This document shows, one piece after another, positions 1-8,453 of a stretch of 34,964 nucleotides of DNA; within the stretch, counting starts at the first letter, position 1; each line of letters starts with the position of its first letter. This stretch comes from Burkholderia sp. E7m39 (GTDB lineage Bacteria > Pseudomonadota > Gammaproteobacteria > Burkholderiales > Burkholderiaceae): the NCBI GenBank assembly GCA_001319865.1, contig BBSL01000048.1, positions 1-34,964 on the forward strand, given 5' to 3'. Position numbers and translations under genes: made by a program. A model generated the notes under the pieces. The model worked only from the letters and a program-made list of their open reading frames with translations. It did not search any database and was not told the DNA's origin.

Positions 1-268
1 GGCTGAGGTGTACGTGCTGAGCAAGGACGAAGGCGGTCGTCACACGCCGTTCTTCAACAACTACCGTCCGCAGTTCTACTTCCGTACGACGGACGTGACG
101 GGTTCGATCGAGCTGCCGAAGGACAAGGAAATGGTGATGCCGGGCGACAACGTGTCGATCACGGTCAAGCTGATCGCCCCGATCGCCATGGAAGAAGGTC
201 TGCGCTTCGCGATCCGCGAAGGTGGCCGTACCGTCGGCGCAGGTGTCGTTGCCAAGATCATCGAGTAA
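1..268 (+). CDS. tuf: Elongation factor Tu, C-terminal part (5' truncated by window edge)
   Basis: Only the last 88 codons are present, reading from base 2. EF-Tu brings aminoacyl-tRNA to the ribosome as a GTP complex. The visible part is domain 3, with the family stretches [19 protein letters not shown] and the C-terminal [15 protein letters not shown]. The G domain lies outside the window. As the gene directly before rpsJ it is the copy that ends the str operon (rpsL-rpsG-fusA-tuf). Betaproteobacteria usually carry a second near-identical tuf, so copy identity rests on position alone. Confidence 0.97.
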
Positions 269-294
269 AATCGAGGATTGCTGTAGCAGTATGC

Positions 295-314
295 AGTGCC
301 CGGGTCTGGGCACT
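295..314 (+). other. Intercistronic hairpin between tuf and rpsJ
   Basis: Perfect 7-bp stem AGTGCCC (295-301) and GGGCACT (308-314) with a 6-base loop, followed by a GC-rich stretch but no T run. It is more likely an RNA processing or stability element than a terminator, since tuf and rpsJ are usually co-transcribed. I see no convincing promoter in the 126-base gap. Confidence 0.45.
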
Positions 315-394
315 CGCTCCCCGCGGGCGCCCGGACCTACGCTCTTTTCTAATTGGCGATGCAAGATCGCCTCGCTCTTTCCAAGGAATTCGTC

Positions 395-706
395 ATGCAG
401 AACCAGAAAATCCGCATTCGCCTGAAGGCTTTCGACTATCGTCTGATCGATCAATCGGCAGCTGAAATCGTCGACACGGCAAAGCGGACTGGCGCAATCG
501 TTCGTGGTCCGGTTCCCCTGCCCACCCGCATTCAGCGTTTCGACATCCTGCGTTCGCCGCACGTCAACAAGACGTCGCGCGACCAGCTCGAAATCCGCAC
601 GCACCAACGCCTGATGGACATCGTCGATCCGACGGACAAGACCGTCGACGCATTGATGAAGCTGGATCTGCCGGCTGGCGTGGACGTCGAAATCAAGCTG
701 CAGTAA
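395..706 (+). CDS. rpsJ: 30S ribosomal protein S10 (NusE)
   Basis: S10 sits in the head of the 30S subunit. As NusE it also joins NusB in transcription antitermination. The 103-residue product matches the family length and begins [19 protein letters not shown], with the conserved VRGPVPLPT loop. An in-frame ATG at 353 would add 14 residues. The ATG at 395 is chosen because AAGGA lies about 8 bases upstream and it gives the family N-terminus. A 188-base gap with a promoter separates it from rplC, so rpsJ may be transcribed mainly with the str operon here. Confidence 0.98.
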   Translation: MQNQKIRIRLKAFDYRLIDQSAAEIVDTAKRTGAIVRGPVPLPTRIQRFDILRSPHVNKTSRDQLEIRTHQRLMDIVDPTDKTVDALMKLDLPAGVDVEIKLQ

Positions 707-756
707 GGCTTTCCGGCGTTGCCCGGACAGCCGGGTGCCGCTAAGTCTTTGATTGC

Positions 757-798
757 TTGCAGAAAACGAAAAGCCTTGCTACAATGCTAGGCTTTTCG
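757..798 (+). promoter_or_regulatory. Promoter P1 before rplC, with an inverted repeat around the -10
   Basis: A sigma70-like pair is visible: TTGCAG (757-762), 17-base spacer, TACAAT (780-785). The -10 is in the 12-base loop of a perfect 10-bp inverted repeat, CGAAAAGCCT (767-776) and AGGCTTTTCG (789-798). Expected start of transcription is about base 792, leaving a leader of roughly 100 bases. The A/T-ended arms would also fold as a terminator-like hairpin in RNA read through from rpsJ. See the matching sites before rplN and rplQ. Confidence 0.7.
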
Positions 799-861
799 CG
801 CATTTGCGTAAAAAAGCCGTTGTGTTTCGCCTTTGAAGCTCGCGGCATTTTGTAAATTAGC

Positions 862-881
862 CCCGACCAATCGCAGTCGGG
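862..881 (+). other. Leader hairpin just upstream of the rplC ribosome binding site
   Basis: CCCGAC (862-867) and GTCGGG (876-881) form a 6-bp stem with an 8-base loop, ending a few bases before the GGAGAA ribosome binding site (885-890). It could tune rplC translation or be bound by a ribosomal protein such as L4, as happens in the E. coli S10 leader. The regulatory role is inferred. Confidence 0.4.
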
Positions 882-894
882 AATGGAGAAAACG

Positions 895-1554
895 ATGAGC
901 CTTGGACTCGTAGGTCGCAAGGTTGGCATGACCCGTATCTTCACGGCTGATGGGGATTCGATTCCCGTTACCGTGTTGGACGTGTCCGACAACCGCGTGA
1001 CGCAGATCAAGACTGTTGAAACCGACGGCTACACCGCCGTTCAGGTTGCTTTCGGTACGCGCCGTGCATCGCGCGTGACGAAGCCGTTGGCAGGTCATCT
1101 CGCCAAAGCCGGCGTTCAAGCTGGTGAAATCCTCAAGGAATTCCAAATCGATGCCGCCAAGGCTGCCGAGTTGTCGAACGGCGCCGTGATCGGTGTTGAT
1201 CTCTTCGAAGTGGGCCAGAAGGTCGACGTGCAAGGCACCTCGATCGGTAAGGGCTACGCCGGTACCATCAAGCGTTACAACTTCGGTTCCGGCCGTGCAT
1301 CGCACGGTAACTCGCGTTCGCACAACGTGCCGGGTTCGATCGGTATGGCGCAAGATCCGGGTCGTGTTTTCCCGGGTAAGCGCATGACGGGCCACATGGG
1401 TGACGAGACGGTCACCGTGCAGAACCTCGAGATCGCGCGTATCGACGCAGACCGTAAGCTGCTGCTGGTCAAGGGTGCTGTTCCGGGTGCGAAGGGCGGC
1501 AAGGTTTTCGTGACGCCGGCTGTCAAGACGCGTGCCGTGAAAGGAGCGAAATAA
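895..1554 (+). CDS. rplC: 50S ribosomal protein L3
   Basis: L3 is an early 23S rRNA binding protein that reaches towards the peptidyl transferase centre. The product is 219 residues and starts [16 protein letters not shown]. The loop [19 protein letters not shown] carries a glutamine near residue 153, at the site methylated by PrmB in E. coli L3. An in-frame ATG at 883 lies inside the purine-rich ribosome binding site, so the ATG at 895, preceded by GGAGAA, is taken. The stop overlaps the rplD start by one base (TAATG), consistent with translational coupling. Confidence 0.98.
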
Positions 1555-2174
1555 TGGAACTTAAGCTCCTGAACGCCAATGGTCAGGAAGGCGCAGCGGT
1601 CAACGCGTCGGACGTCGTGTTCGGCCGTGACTACAACGAAGCCCTGATCCATCAGATCGTCGTCGCCTACCAGGCGAACGCACGTAGCGGCAACCGCGCT
1701 CAGAAGGACCGCGAGCAGGTCAAGCACACCACGAAGAAGCCGTGGCGCCAGAAGGGTACGGGCCGCGCTCGTGCCGGTATGTCGTCGAGCCCGTTGTGGC
1801 GTGGCGGTGGTCGTATTTTCCCGAATTCGCCGGAAGAAAATTTCTCGCACAAGGTCAACAAGAAGATGCATCGCGCAGGTCTCTGCTCGATCTTCTCGCA
1901 GCTGGCCCGCGAAGGCCGTATCGCGGTTGTCGACGAGCTCACGCTCGAAGCGCCGAAGACGAAGCTGCTGGCCGAAAAGTTCAAGGCAATGGGTCTCGAT
2001 TCCGTGCTGGTGATCACCGACACGGTTGACGAAAACCTGTACCTCGCGTCGCGCAATCTGGCCCACGTGGCCGTTGTCGAGCCGCGTTACGCCGACCCGC
2101 TGTCGCTGATCTACTTCAAGAAAGTGCTGATCACGAAGGCTGCGGTCGCCCAGATCGAGGAGTTGCTGTCATGA
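1554..2174 (+). CDS. rplD: 50S ribosomal protein L4
   Basis: L4 binds 23S rRNA domain I and sends a long loop into the peptide exit tunnel. In E. coli it also represses its own operon. The 206-residue product has the usual length. The tunnel loop is clear at about residues 60-90 ([15 protein letters not shown], then [10 protein letters not shown]). It overlaps rplC by one base and rplW by four (ATGA), so the three genes are probably translated as a coupled set. Whether L4 autoregulates here is unknown; the leader hairpins before rplC are the place to look. Confidence 0.98.
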
Positions 2175-2485
2175 GCGAAGTTCGCAAAAACGATCATCGT
2201 TTGATGCAAGTTCTGCTCGCGCCGGTGATCTCCGAAAAGGCGACGCTGGTGGCCGACAAGAGCGAACAGGTTGTGTTCGAAGTCGCGCCGGATGCGAACA
2301 AGCAGGAAGTGAAGGCAGCTGTCGAGCTGCTGTTCAAGGTTGAAGTTGAGTCCGTCAACGTGCTGGTCCAGAAAGGCAAGGCGAAGCGCTTTGGCCGCTT
2401 CATGGGCAAGCGCAAGGACGTGAAGAAGGCATACGTGTGCCTGAAGCCCGGCCAGGAAATCAACTTCGAAGCGGAGGCCAAGTAA
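2171..2485 (+). CDS. rplW: 50S ribosomal protein L23
   Basis: L23 borders the exit tunnel and is the docking site for trigger factor and SRP. The product is 104 residues. The N-terminal stretch [11 protein letters not shown] contains the SEK segment whose glutamate corresponds to the trigger-factor contact in E. coli L23. The C-terminal half has the basic [21 protein letters not shown] region that enters rRNA. It overlaps the end of rplD by four bases, and the stop is two bases before the rplB start. Confidence 0.98.
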
Positions 2486-2487
2486 TC

Positions 2488-3315
2488 ATGGCAATCGTGA
2501 AAATGAAGCCGACTTCGCCGGGCCGCCGCGCGATGGTCAAGGTGGTCAACAAGGATCTGCACAAGGGCAAGCCGTTCGCACCGCTGCTCGACAAGCAATC
2601 CTCGACCGCCGGCCGTAACAACAACGGCCACATCACCACGCGTCACAAGGGTGGTGGTCACAAGCAGCACTACCGTATCGTCGACTTCCGTCGCACGAAG
2701 GACGGCATTCCGGCAAAGGTCGAGCGCCTGGAATACGATCCGAACCGCAGCGCCAACATCGCGCTGGTGGTGTACGCAGACGGCGAGCGTCGCTACATCA
2801 TCGCTCCGAAGGGTCTGACGGTCGGTCAGCAACTGCTGTCGGGTTCGGAAGCGCCGATCCGCGCAGGCAACACGCTGCCAATCCGCAACATCCCCGTCGG
2901 TACGACGATTCACTGCGTCGAGATGCTGCCGGGCAAGGGCGCGCAAATCGCGCGTTCGGCTGGTACGTCGGCCATGTTGCTGGCTCGCGAAGGCACGTAC
3001 GCGCAGGTTCGTCTGCGTTCGGGCGAAATCCGCCGCGTGCACGTCGAGTGCCGCGCGACGATCGGTGAAGTGGGCAACGAAGAGCACAGCCTCCGTCAAA
3101 TCGGTAAGGCTGGCGCGAACCGCTGGCGCGGTATCCGCCCGACGGTGCGTGGCGTTGCAATGAACCCGGTCGATCACCCGCACGGTGGTGGTGAAGGCAA
3201 GACGGCTGCAGGTCGCGATCCGGTGAGCCCGTGGGGTACGCCGACGAAGGGCTATCGCACTCGTAGCAACAAGCGCACGACGAGCATGATCGTCCAGCGC
3301 CGTCACAAGCGTTAA
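2488..3315 (+). CDS. rplB: 50S ribosomal protein L2
   Basis: L2 is the highly conserved large-subunit protein needed for subunit joining and peptidyl transfer. The protein is 275 residues, starting [14 protein letters not shown]. The signature loop [10 protein letters not shown] lies near residues 229-238 and holds the conserved histidine. An upstream in-frame ATG at 2437 lies within rplW and lacks family sequence. The ATG at 2488 is preceded by GGAGG within the last codons of rplW. Confidence 0.98.
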   Translation: MAIVKMKPTSPGRRAMVKVVNKDLHKGKPFAPLLDKQSSTAGRNNNGHITTRHKGGGHKQHYRIVDFRRTKDGIPAKVERLEYDPNRSANIALVVYADGERRYIIAPKGLTVGQQLLSGSEAPIRAGNTLPIRNIPVGTTIHCVEMLPGKGAQIARSAGTSAMLLAREGTYAQVRLRSGEIRRVHVECRATIGEVGNEEHSLRQIGKAGANRWRGIRPTVRGVAMNPVDHPHGGGEGKTAAGRDPVSPWGTPTKGYRTRSNKRTTSMIVQRRHKR

Positions 3316-3325
3316 GGAGTAGGCA

Positions 3326-3601
3326 ATGGCACGTTCTATTAAAAAAGGTCCGTTCTGCGACGCCCATTTGCTGAAGAAAGTTGAGGCGGCTGCAGCATCG
3401 CGCGACAAGAAGCCGATCAAGACCTGGTCGCGTCGCTCGACGATCCTGCCGGACTTCATCGGTCTGACGATCGCTGTTCACAACGGCCGTCAACACGTTC
3501 CGGTGTACGTCACGGAAAACATGGTCGGCCACAAGCTTGGCGAGTTCGCACTGACCCGTACGTTCAAGGGTCACGCGGCCGACAAGAAGGCCAAGAAATA
3601 A
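3326..3601 (+). CDS. rpsS: 30S ribosomal protein S19
   Basis: S19 forms a complex with S13 in the 30S head and contacts the A-site side and the inter-subunit bridges. The product is 91 residues, the usual length. It has the expected N-terminus [19 protein letters not shown] and the conserved block [15 protein letters not shown] with the TRTFKGH tail. A clear ribosome binding site (AAGGAG at 3314-3319) precedes the start, ten bases after rplB. Confidence 0.98.
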   Translation: MARSIKKGPFCDAHLLKKVEAAAASRDKKPIKTWSRRSTILPDFIGLTIAVHNGRQHVPVYVTENMVGHKLGEFALTRTFKGHAADKKAKK

Positions 3602-3613
3602 GGGGCAATCAAG

Positions 3614-3943
3614 ATGGAAGTGAAAGCAATTCATCGCGGTGCCCGCATCTCGGCGCAGAAGACGCGCCTTGTGGCTGACCAGATTCGTGGTTTGCCGGTC
3701 GACAAGGCGCTGAACGTTCTGACGTTCTCGCCGAAGAAGGCGGCGGGTATCGTTAAGAAGGTCGTGCTGTCTGCGATCGCGAATGCGGAGCACAACGAAG
3801 GCGCCGATATCGACGAGCTCAAGATCAAGAGCATCTACGTCGACAAGGCTGCTTCGCTGAAGCGTTTCACCGCACGTGCGAAGGGTCGCGGTAACCGCAT
3901 CGAGAAGCAATCCTGTCACATCACTGTGACGGTCGGGAATTAA
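3614..3943 (+). CDS. rplV: 50S ribosomal protein L22
   Basis: L22 contacts all domains of 23S rRNA and its long beta-hairpin lines the exit tunnel, where macrolide-resistance changes occur in other bacteria. The product is 109 residues. The hairpin is seen at about residues 80-100 ([18 protein letters not shown]), without insertion or deletion relative to the usual form. It lies between rpsS and rpsC with 12- and 11-base gaps. Confidence 0.98.
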
Positions 3944-3954
3944 GGAGCCATACG

Positions 3955-4743
3955 ATGGGACAGAAAATTCATCCGACTGGCTTCCGTTTGGCCGTCAGCC
4001 GCAATTGGGCTTCGCGTTGGTACGCGAACAACAACAATTTCGCGGCGATGTTGCAGGAAGACATCGGTGTTCGTGAATACCTGAAGAAGAAGCTGAAGAA
4101 CGCGTCCGTCGGCCGCGTCGTGATCGAGCGTCCTGCTAAGAACGCGCGTATCACGATTTTCAGCTCGCGTCCGGGTGTCGTGATCGGCAAGAAGGGTGAA
4201 GACATCGAACTGCTGAAGTCCGAGCTGCAAAAGCGCATGGGCGTTCCGGTTCACGTCAACATCGAAGAAATCCGCAAGCCGGAAACGGATGCACAACTGA
4301 TCGCTGATTCGATCACGCAACAGCTCGAGCGCCGGATCATGTTCCGCCGCGCGATGAAGCGTGCGATGCAAAACGCAATGCGTCTTGGCGCCCAAGGCAT
4401 CAAGATCATGAGCGCAGGCCGCCTGAACGGCATCGAAATCGCTCGTACGGAATGGTATCGCGAAGGCCGCGTGCCTCTGCATACGCTGCGTGCGGACATC
4501 GACTACGCAACCTCGGAAGCGAAGACGACGTACGGCATCATCGGCGTGAAGGTGTGGGTCTACAAGGGCGACACGCTCGGCCGCAACGACGCTCCGGTGG
4601 TGGAAGAAGTCGCCGAAGAAAAGCGTCCGCGCCGCAACGCACGTCCGGGCGACCGCCGCCCGCGTCGCGATGGTGAAGGTGCACCGGCAGGTGCTCGCCG
4701 TGGCGCACCGCGCCGCGCCGGCGACGGTAAGACTGGAGAATAA
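3955..4743 (+). CDS. rpsC: 30S ribosomal protein S3, with long basic C-terminal tail
   Basis: S3 lies at the mRNA entry site and has helicase activity with S4 and S5. The 262-residue product is about 30 residues longer than E. coli S3 (233). It begins [16 protein letters not shown]. The KH domain carries the GxxG loop as GKKG at residues 78-81, and the C-terminal S3 domain follows to about residue 210. The last 45-50 residues are a low-complexity Arg/Pro/Gly/Ala tail rich in RPRR and GAPRR units, probably disordered and RNA-binding. Similar tails are common in Burkholderiaceae S3 as I recall. AAGGAG precedes the start. Confidence 0.98.
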   Translation: MGQKIHPTGFRLAVSRNWASRWYANNNNFAAMLQEDIGVREYLKKKLKNASVGRVVIERPAKNARITIFSSRPGVVIGKKGEDIELLKSELQKRMGVPVHVNIEEIRKPETDAQLIADSITQQLERRIMFRRAMKRAMQNAMRLGAQGIKIMSAGRLNGIEIARTEWYREGRVPLHTLRADIDYATSEAKTTYGIIGVKVWVYKGDTLGRNDAPVVEEVAEEKRPRRNARPGDRRPRRDGEGAPAGARRGAPRRAGDGKTGE

Positions 4744-4745
4744 CG

Positions 4746-5162
4746 ATGCTGCAACCGAAACGCAGGAAGTATCGCAAAGAGCAGAAGGGTCGTAACACTG
4801 GCGTGGCAACGCGTGGTAACGCGGTGTCGTTCGGTGAATACGGTCTGAAGGCTATCGGTCGCGGCCGCCTGACCGCGCGTCAGATTGAAGCAGCGCGTCG
4901 TGCAATGACGCGTCACATCAAGCGTGGCGGCCGTATCTGGATTCGCATTTTCCCGGACAAGCCGATCTCGCAAAAGCCGGCTGAAGTACGTATGGGTAAC
5001 GGTAAGGGTAACCCGGAGTACTACGTCGCCGAGATTCAACCGGGCAAGATGCTGTACGAAATGGACGGTGTGTCCGAAGAACTGGCGCGTGAAGCGTTCC
5101 GTCTGGCTGCAGCCAAGCTGCCGCTGAAGACGACGTTCATGGTTCGCCAGCTCGGCGCCTAA
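4746..5162 (+). CDS. rplP: 50S ribosomal protein L16
   Basis: L16 organises the A-site region of 23S rRNA and contacts tRNA in the peptidyl transferase centre. The product is 138 residues, starting [17 protein letters not shown]. The conserved centre [20 protein letters not shown] and [18 protein letters not shown] are intact. The start is two bases after the rpsC stop, with GGAG inside the last rpsC codons, so translation is probably coupled. Confidence 0.98.
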   Translation: MLQPKRRKYRKEQKGRNTGVATRGNAVSFGEYGLKAIGRGRLTARQIEAARRAMTRHIKRGGRIWIRIFPDKPISQKPAEVRMGNGKGNPEYYVAEIQPGKMLYEMDGVSEELAREAFRLAAAKLPLKTTFMVRQLGA

Positions 5163-5172
5163 GGAGTGAATG

Positions 5173-5367
5173 ATGAAGGCATCCGAACTTCACCAGAAAG
5201 ATAAGGCCGCGCTCGACAAGGAGCTGTCGGACCTGTTGAAGGCGCAATTCGGCCTGCGCATGCAGCTCGCGACGCAGCAGCTCACGAACACGAGCCAGCT
5301 GAAGAAGGTTCGTCGCGACATCGCACGTGTGCGGACCGTCCTGACTGAGAAGGCGAACCAGAAATGA
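5173..5367 (+). CDS. rpmC: 50S ribosomal protein L29
   Basis: L29 is a small helical protein at the exit-tunnel rim next to L23. The product is 64 residues, with the family stretch [14 protein letters not shown] and a C-terminal [12 protein letters not shown] helix. Two ATGs stand in tandem at 5170 and 5173. AAGGAG (5161-5166) is three bases from the first and six from the second, so the second is chosen. The stop overlaps the rpsQ start (ATGA). Confidence 0.97.
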   Translation: MKASELHQKDKAALDKELSDLLKAQFGLRMQLATQQLTNTSQLKKVRRDIARVRTVLTEKANQK

Positions 5368-5636
5368 ACGATAGCGTAAAAACCTCGCTCAAGCGGACGC
5401 TGGTCGGCAAGGTCGTCAGCAACAAGATGGACAAGACGGTTACCGTGCTGGTCGAGCACCGCGTGAAGCACCCGATCTACGGCAAGTACGTCGTACGTTC
5501 GAAGAAGTACCACGCTCACGACGAAGCGAACACGTACAACGAGGGCGACCTCGTTGAAATCCAGGAAACTCGTCCGGTGTCGAAGACGAAGGCCTGGACG
5601 GTGTCGCGCCTGGTCGAAGCTGCTCGCATCATCTAA
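5364..5636 (+). CDS. rpsQ: 30S ribosomal protein S17
   Basis: S17 is a primary 16S rRNA binder of the OB-fold type, in the 30S body. The product is 90 residues and has the conserved blocks [27 protein letters not shown] and [18 protein letters not shown]. It overlaps rpmC by four bases. It is the last gene of the S10 segment: a 291-base gap containing a promoter separates it from rplN. Confidence 0.98.
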   Translation: MNDSVKTSLKRTLVGKVVSNKMDKTVTVLVEHRVKHPIYGKYVVRSKKYHAHDEANTYNEGDLVEIQETRPVSKTKAWTVSRLVEAARII

Positions 5637-5680
5637 AGCAGCTGAGCAAAAGAAGTAGTTGAAATCGCAGTAGATTTCGC

Positions 5681-5717
5681 TTGCAAGACCGAGATTATTT
5701 GTTATAATCTCGGTCTT
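5681..5717 (+). promoter_or_regulatory. Promoter P2 before rplN, -10 inside a perfect 14-bp inverted repeat
   Basis: TTGCAA (5681-5686), 16-base spacer, TATAAT (5703-5708, consensus) form a strong sigma70-type promoter. The -10 is embedded in a perfect 14-bp inverted repeat, arms 5685-5698 and 5704-5717, with only TTGTT between them. Transcription should start near base 5715, inside the right arm. New transcripts therefore lack the hairpin, while transcripts arriving from rpsQ would contain it. The run after the stem (CCCTCTTT) is only moderately U-rich. Confidence 0.8.
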
Positions 5718-5927
5718 CCCTCTTTGTGGGAGCCCCATCGCGGGCGAAGTCGTAGGTGGGGGAAGCGGCGTGGGCGCCAGTCCATGTCGGCAGAATCACC
5801 GGATTGCGATGGCGGGTTTCGTTAGCCGTCGCTGCTGTTCTAACCCAAGCAGCCGTAGGCTGACGGGACCAAGACTGACCGAATGCATCATGGTGGTGCA
5901 ATCGGATTAAGTTGGGAAAGATAAACC
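5718..5927 (+). promoter_or_regulatory. Long structured leader of the spc segment (rplN)
   Basis: About 210 bases lie between the P2 promoter and rplN, with no ORF that looks real. Two hairpins are visible. One has an outer stem TTAGCC (5822-5827) with GGCTGA (5858-5863) and an inner stem GCTGCT (5831-5836) with AGCAGC (5848-5853). The other is TGCATC (5884-5889) with GGTGCA (5895-5900), loop ATGGT. A leader this long before a ribosomal operon suggests feedback control, but no known ribosomal protein binding motif was recognised. Confidence 0.5.
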
Positions 5928-6296
5928 ATGATCCAGACCGAAACTCGGCTCGAAGTGGCCGACAACACGGGTGCACGTGAAGTCATGTGCATCAAGGTGC
6001 TCGGCGGCTCGAAGCGTCGTTATGCCAACATCGGCGACATCATCAAGGTGAGCGTCAAAGAGGCAACGCCGCGCGGGCGCGTGAAGAAAGGCGAAATCTA
6101 TAACGCCGTGGTGGTTCGCACCGCCAAGGGCGTTCGCCGTCAAGACGGCTCGCTGATCAAGTTCGACGGCAACGCCGCCGTGCTTTTGAATACCAAGCTC
6201 GAGCCTATCGGCACCCGCATCTTCGGGCCGGTCACGCGTGAGCTGCGTAGCGAACGCTTCATGAAGATCGTTTCGCTCGCGCCGGAAGTGCTGTAA
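5928..6296 (+). CDS. rplN: 50S ribosomal protein L14
   Basis: L14 lies at the subunit interface, contributes to intersubunit bridges and is the binding site of the silencing factor RsfS. The product is 122 residues. It begins [19 protein letters not shown] and ends with the conserved [23 protein letters not shown] (shortened here to its key blocks GPVTREL and [10 protein letters not shown]). First gene of the spc segment, with GGGAAAG upstream of the ATG at 5928. Confidence 0.98.
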   Translation: MIQTETRLEVADNTGAREVMCIKVLGGSKRRYANIGDIIKVSVKEATPRGRVKKGEIYNAVVVRTAKGVRRQDGSLIKFDGNAAVLLNTKLEPIGTRIFGPVTRELRSERFMKIVSLAPEVL

Positions 6297-6305
6297 GGAG
6301 CCGAG

Positions 6306-6614
6306 ATGAACAAGATTCGCAAGGGTGACGAAGTCCTCGTCATCACCGGCAAAGATAAGGGCAAGCGCGGTGTCGTTCTGGCTGTTGCAGACGATCGTGT
6401 AACCGTCGAAGGCCTGAATATCGCCAAGAAGCATGTGAAGCCGAACCCGATGAAGGGTACGACGGGCGGCGTGGAAGCGAAGGCAATGCCGCTGCACATT
6501 TCGAACGTCGCGCTGGTCGACGCGAATGGCAAGCCGTCGCGTGTCGGCATCAAGGTCGAAGGAGACAAGAAGGTTCGTTTCCTGAAGTCGACCGGTGCTG
6601 TGCTGGGCGCCTGA
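6306..6614 (+). CDS. rplX: 50S ribosomal protein L24
   Basis: L24 is an assembly initiator that binds the 5' part of 23S rRNA. The product is 102 residues. A KOW motif occupies the N-terminus ([20 protein letters not shown]), followed by the [12 protein letters not shown] segment. The start follows rplN by nine bases with AAGGAG (6296-6301) overlapping the rplN stop. Confidence 0.98.
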   Translation: MNKIRKGDEVLVITGKDKGKRGVVLAVADDRVTVEGLNIAKKHVKPNPMKGTTGGVEAKAMPLHISNVALVDANGKPSRVGIKVEGDKKVRFLKSTGAVLGA

Positions 6615-6627
6615 CGCGGAGTAAAAA

Positions 6628-7167
6628 ATGGCACGTTTGCAAGAATTTTATAAAGAGAAGGTTGTCCCCGGCCTGATCGAGAAGTTCGGTTACAAGTCCG
6701 TAATGGAAGTGCCGCGCATCACCAAGATCACCCTGAACATGGGTCTTGGCGAAGCCGTCGCTGACAAGAAGATCATCGAGAACGCCGTTGGCGATCTGAC
6801 GAAGATCGCGGGCCAGAAGCCGGTGATCACGAAGGCACGCAAGGCAATCGCGGGCTTCAAGATCCGTCAGGGTTATCCGATCGGCGCAATGGTCACGCTG
6901 CGTGGCCAGGCCATGTACGAATTCCTGGACCGTTTCGTGACGGTCGCGCTCCCGCGTGTGCGTGACTTCCGTGGCGTGTCGGGTCGTGCATTCGACGGTC
7001 GTGGCAACTACAACATCGGTGTGAAAGAGCAGATCATTTTCCCCGAAATCGACTACGACAAAATCGACGCACTGCGTGGGCTGAACATCAGCATCACGAC
7101 AACTGCGAAGACTGACGACGAAGCAAAGGCACTGCTCGCCAGCTTCAAGTTCCCGTTCAGAAACTGA
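6628..7167 (+). CDS. rplE: 50S ribosomal protein L5
   Basis: L5 is part of the 5S rRNA-L5-L18 central protuberance complex and touches P-site tRNA. The product is 179 residues, with [13 protein letters not shown], the [19 protein letters not shown] block and the C-terminal [17 protein letters not shown] motif. In E. coli the S8 repressor binds near the start of this gene. A comparable S8 site was not established here. Confidence 0.98.
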   Translation: MARLQEFYKEKVVPGLIEKFGYKSVMEVPRITKITLNMGLGEAVADKKIIENAVGDLTKIAGQKPVITKARKAIAGFKIRQGYPIGAMVTLRGQAMYEFLDRFVTVALPRVRDFRGVSGRAFDGRGNYNIGVKEQIIFPEIDYDKIDALRGLNISITTTAKTDDEAKALLASFKFPFRN

Positions 7168-7174
7168 GGTTACC

Positions 7175-7480
7175 GTGGCTAAACTGGCACTGATCGAACG
7201 TGAAAAGAAGCGTGCGCGCCTGGCTGCCAAGTTCGCACCGAAGCGTGCTGAGCTGAAGGCAATCATCGACGACCAAAGCAAGTCGGAAGAAGAGCGTTAT
7301 GCGGCTCGCCTCGAGCTGCAGCAACTGCCGCGCAATGCAAACCCGACCCGTAAGCGCAACCGTTGCGCGATCACTGGTCGTCCGCGTGGCACGTTCCGTA
7401 AATTCGGGCTGGCGCGTAACAAGATTCGTGAAATCGCGTTCCGCGGCGAGATCCCTGGCCTGACCAAGGCGAGCTGGTAA
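7175..7480 (+). CDS. rpsN: 30S ribosomal protein S14 (zinc-free long form)
   Basis: S14 sits in the 30S head near S3, S10 and S19. The product is 101 residues, the long form. It has the [20 protein letters not shown] segment with a single cysteine, so the two CXXC zinc pairs of the short form are absent. The start codon is GTG at 7175, giving (M)[12 protein letters not shown]. The GAGG overlapping the rplE stop serves as ribosome binding site. Confidence 0.98.
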   Translation: MAKLALIEREKKRARLAAKFAPKRAELKAIIDDQSKSEEERYAARLELQQLPRNANPTRKRNRCAITGRPRGTFRKFGLARNKIREIAFRGEIPGLTKASW

Positions 7481-7494
7481 TAGGAGAAACGTAA

Positions 7495-7890
7495 ATGAGC
7501 ATGAGTGATCCTATCGCCGATATGCTGACTCGCATCCGCAATGCGCAGATGGTCGAGAAGGTTTCGGTGACGATGCCCTCGTCGAAAGTCAAGGTTGCAA
7601 TCGCGCAAGTCCTGAAGGATGAAGGCTATATCGACGATTTCGCAGTGAAGGCTGAAGGTGCGAAGTCGGAATTGAACATCGCGTTGAAGTACTACGCTGG
7701 CCGTCCGGTTATCGAGCGCCTCGAGCGCGTCTCGAAGCCTGGTCTGCGCGTGTACCGCGGCCGCAACGACATTCCGCAGGTCATGAATGGCCTCGGCGTT
7801 GCGATCGTTTCGACGCCGAAGGGTGTGATGACCGACCGCAAGGCGCGCGCTACTGGCGTCGGCGGCGAAGTCATCTGCTACGTCGCTTAA
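7495..7890 (+). CDS. rpsH: 30S ribosomal protein S8
   Basis: S8 binds the central domain of 16S rRNA. In E. coli it is the repressor of the spc operon. The product is 131 residues, starting [18 protein letters not shown] and ending [12 protein letters not shown]. Two in-frame ATGs occur at 7495 and 7501. GGAG (7483-7486) is eight bases from the first and fourteen from the second, so the first is used. The C-terminal [13 protein letters not shown] block holds the rRNA-binding STxxG motif. Confidence 0.98.
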   Translation: MSMSDPIADMLTRIRNAQMVEKVSVTMPSSKVKVAIAQVLKDEGYIDDFAVKAEGAKSELNIALKYYAGRPVIERLERVSKPGLRVYRGRNDIPQVMNGLGVAIVSTPKGVMTDRKARATGVGGEVICYVA

Positions 7891-7910
7891 AGCCGAAGGG
7901 AGAGAGGAAC

Positions 7911-8441
7911 ATGTCTCGAGTAGGTAAAAGCCCGATCGCGCTGCAAGGCGCAGAAGTGGCCCTGAGCGACGAGCGCATTACCGTCAAGGGCCCGCTGGGT
8001 ACGATTACGCAAAACGCGAATCGCTTGGTGAAGGTGGTGAACGACAACGGCACGCTGAAGTTCGAGCCGGTTGACGAAAGCCGCGAAGCAAATGCGATGT
8101 CGGGCACGATGCGCGCGCTGGTCGCGAACATGGTGCAAGGCGTGACGAAGGGTTTCGAGCGCAAGCTGACGCTGGTTGGCGTTGGTTATCGTGCGCAAGC
8201 GCAAGGCGACAAGCTGAACCTGTCGCTGGGTTTCTCGCACCCCGTGGTGCACCAGATGCCTGAAGGCGTCAAGGCTGAAACTCCGTCGCAGACCGAAATC
8301 GTGATCAAGGGGATCGACAAACAGAAAGTTGGCCAGGTCGCTGCAGAAGTGCGCGGCTACCGTCCGCCGGAGCCCTATAAGGGCAAGGGCGTGCGCTATG
8401 CCAACGAGGTTGTGATCCTCAAAGAAACGAAGAAGAAGTAA
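7911..8441 (+). CDS. rplF: 50S ribosomal protein L6
   Basis: L6 binds near the sarcin-ricin loop and factor-binding site. The product is 176 residues with two repeated L6 folds. It opens [16 protein letters not shown], and the signature [20 protein letters not shown] sits at the C-terminus. It lies in the standard spc order between rpsH and rplR, with GGGAGAGAGG before the start. Confidence 0.98.
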   Translation: MSRVGKSPIALQGAEVALSDERITVKGPLGTITQNANRLVKVVNDNGTLKFEPVDESREANAMSGTMRALVANMVQGVTKGFERKLTLVGVGYRAQAQGDKLNLSLGFSHPVVHQMPEGVKAETPSQTEIVIKGIDKQKVGQVAAEVRGYRPPEPYKGKGVRYANEVVILKETKKK

Positions 8442-8453
8442 GGGTGCGCAATC

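Noticed and set aside
722..735. CCCGG-ACAG-CCGGG hairpin after rpsJ
   Set aside because: A 5-bp stem with no T run; common by chance in GC-rich DNA.
2194..3459. 421-codon - strand open frame across rplW, rplB and rpsS
   Set aside because: It crosses three well-supported ribosomal genes and has no protein family features.
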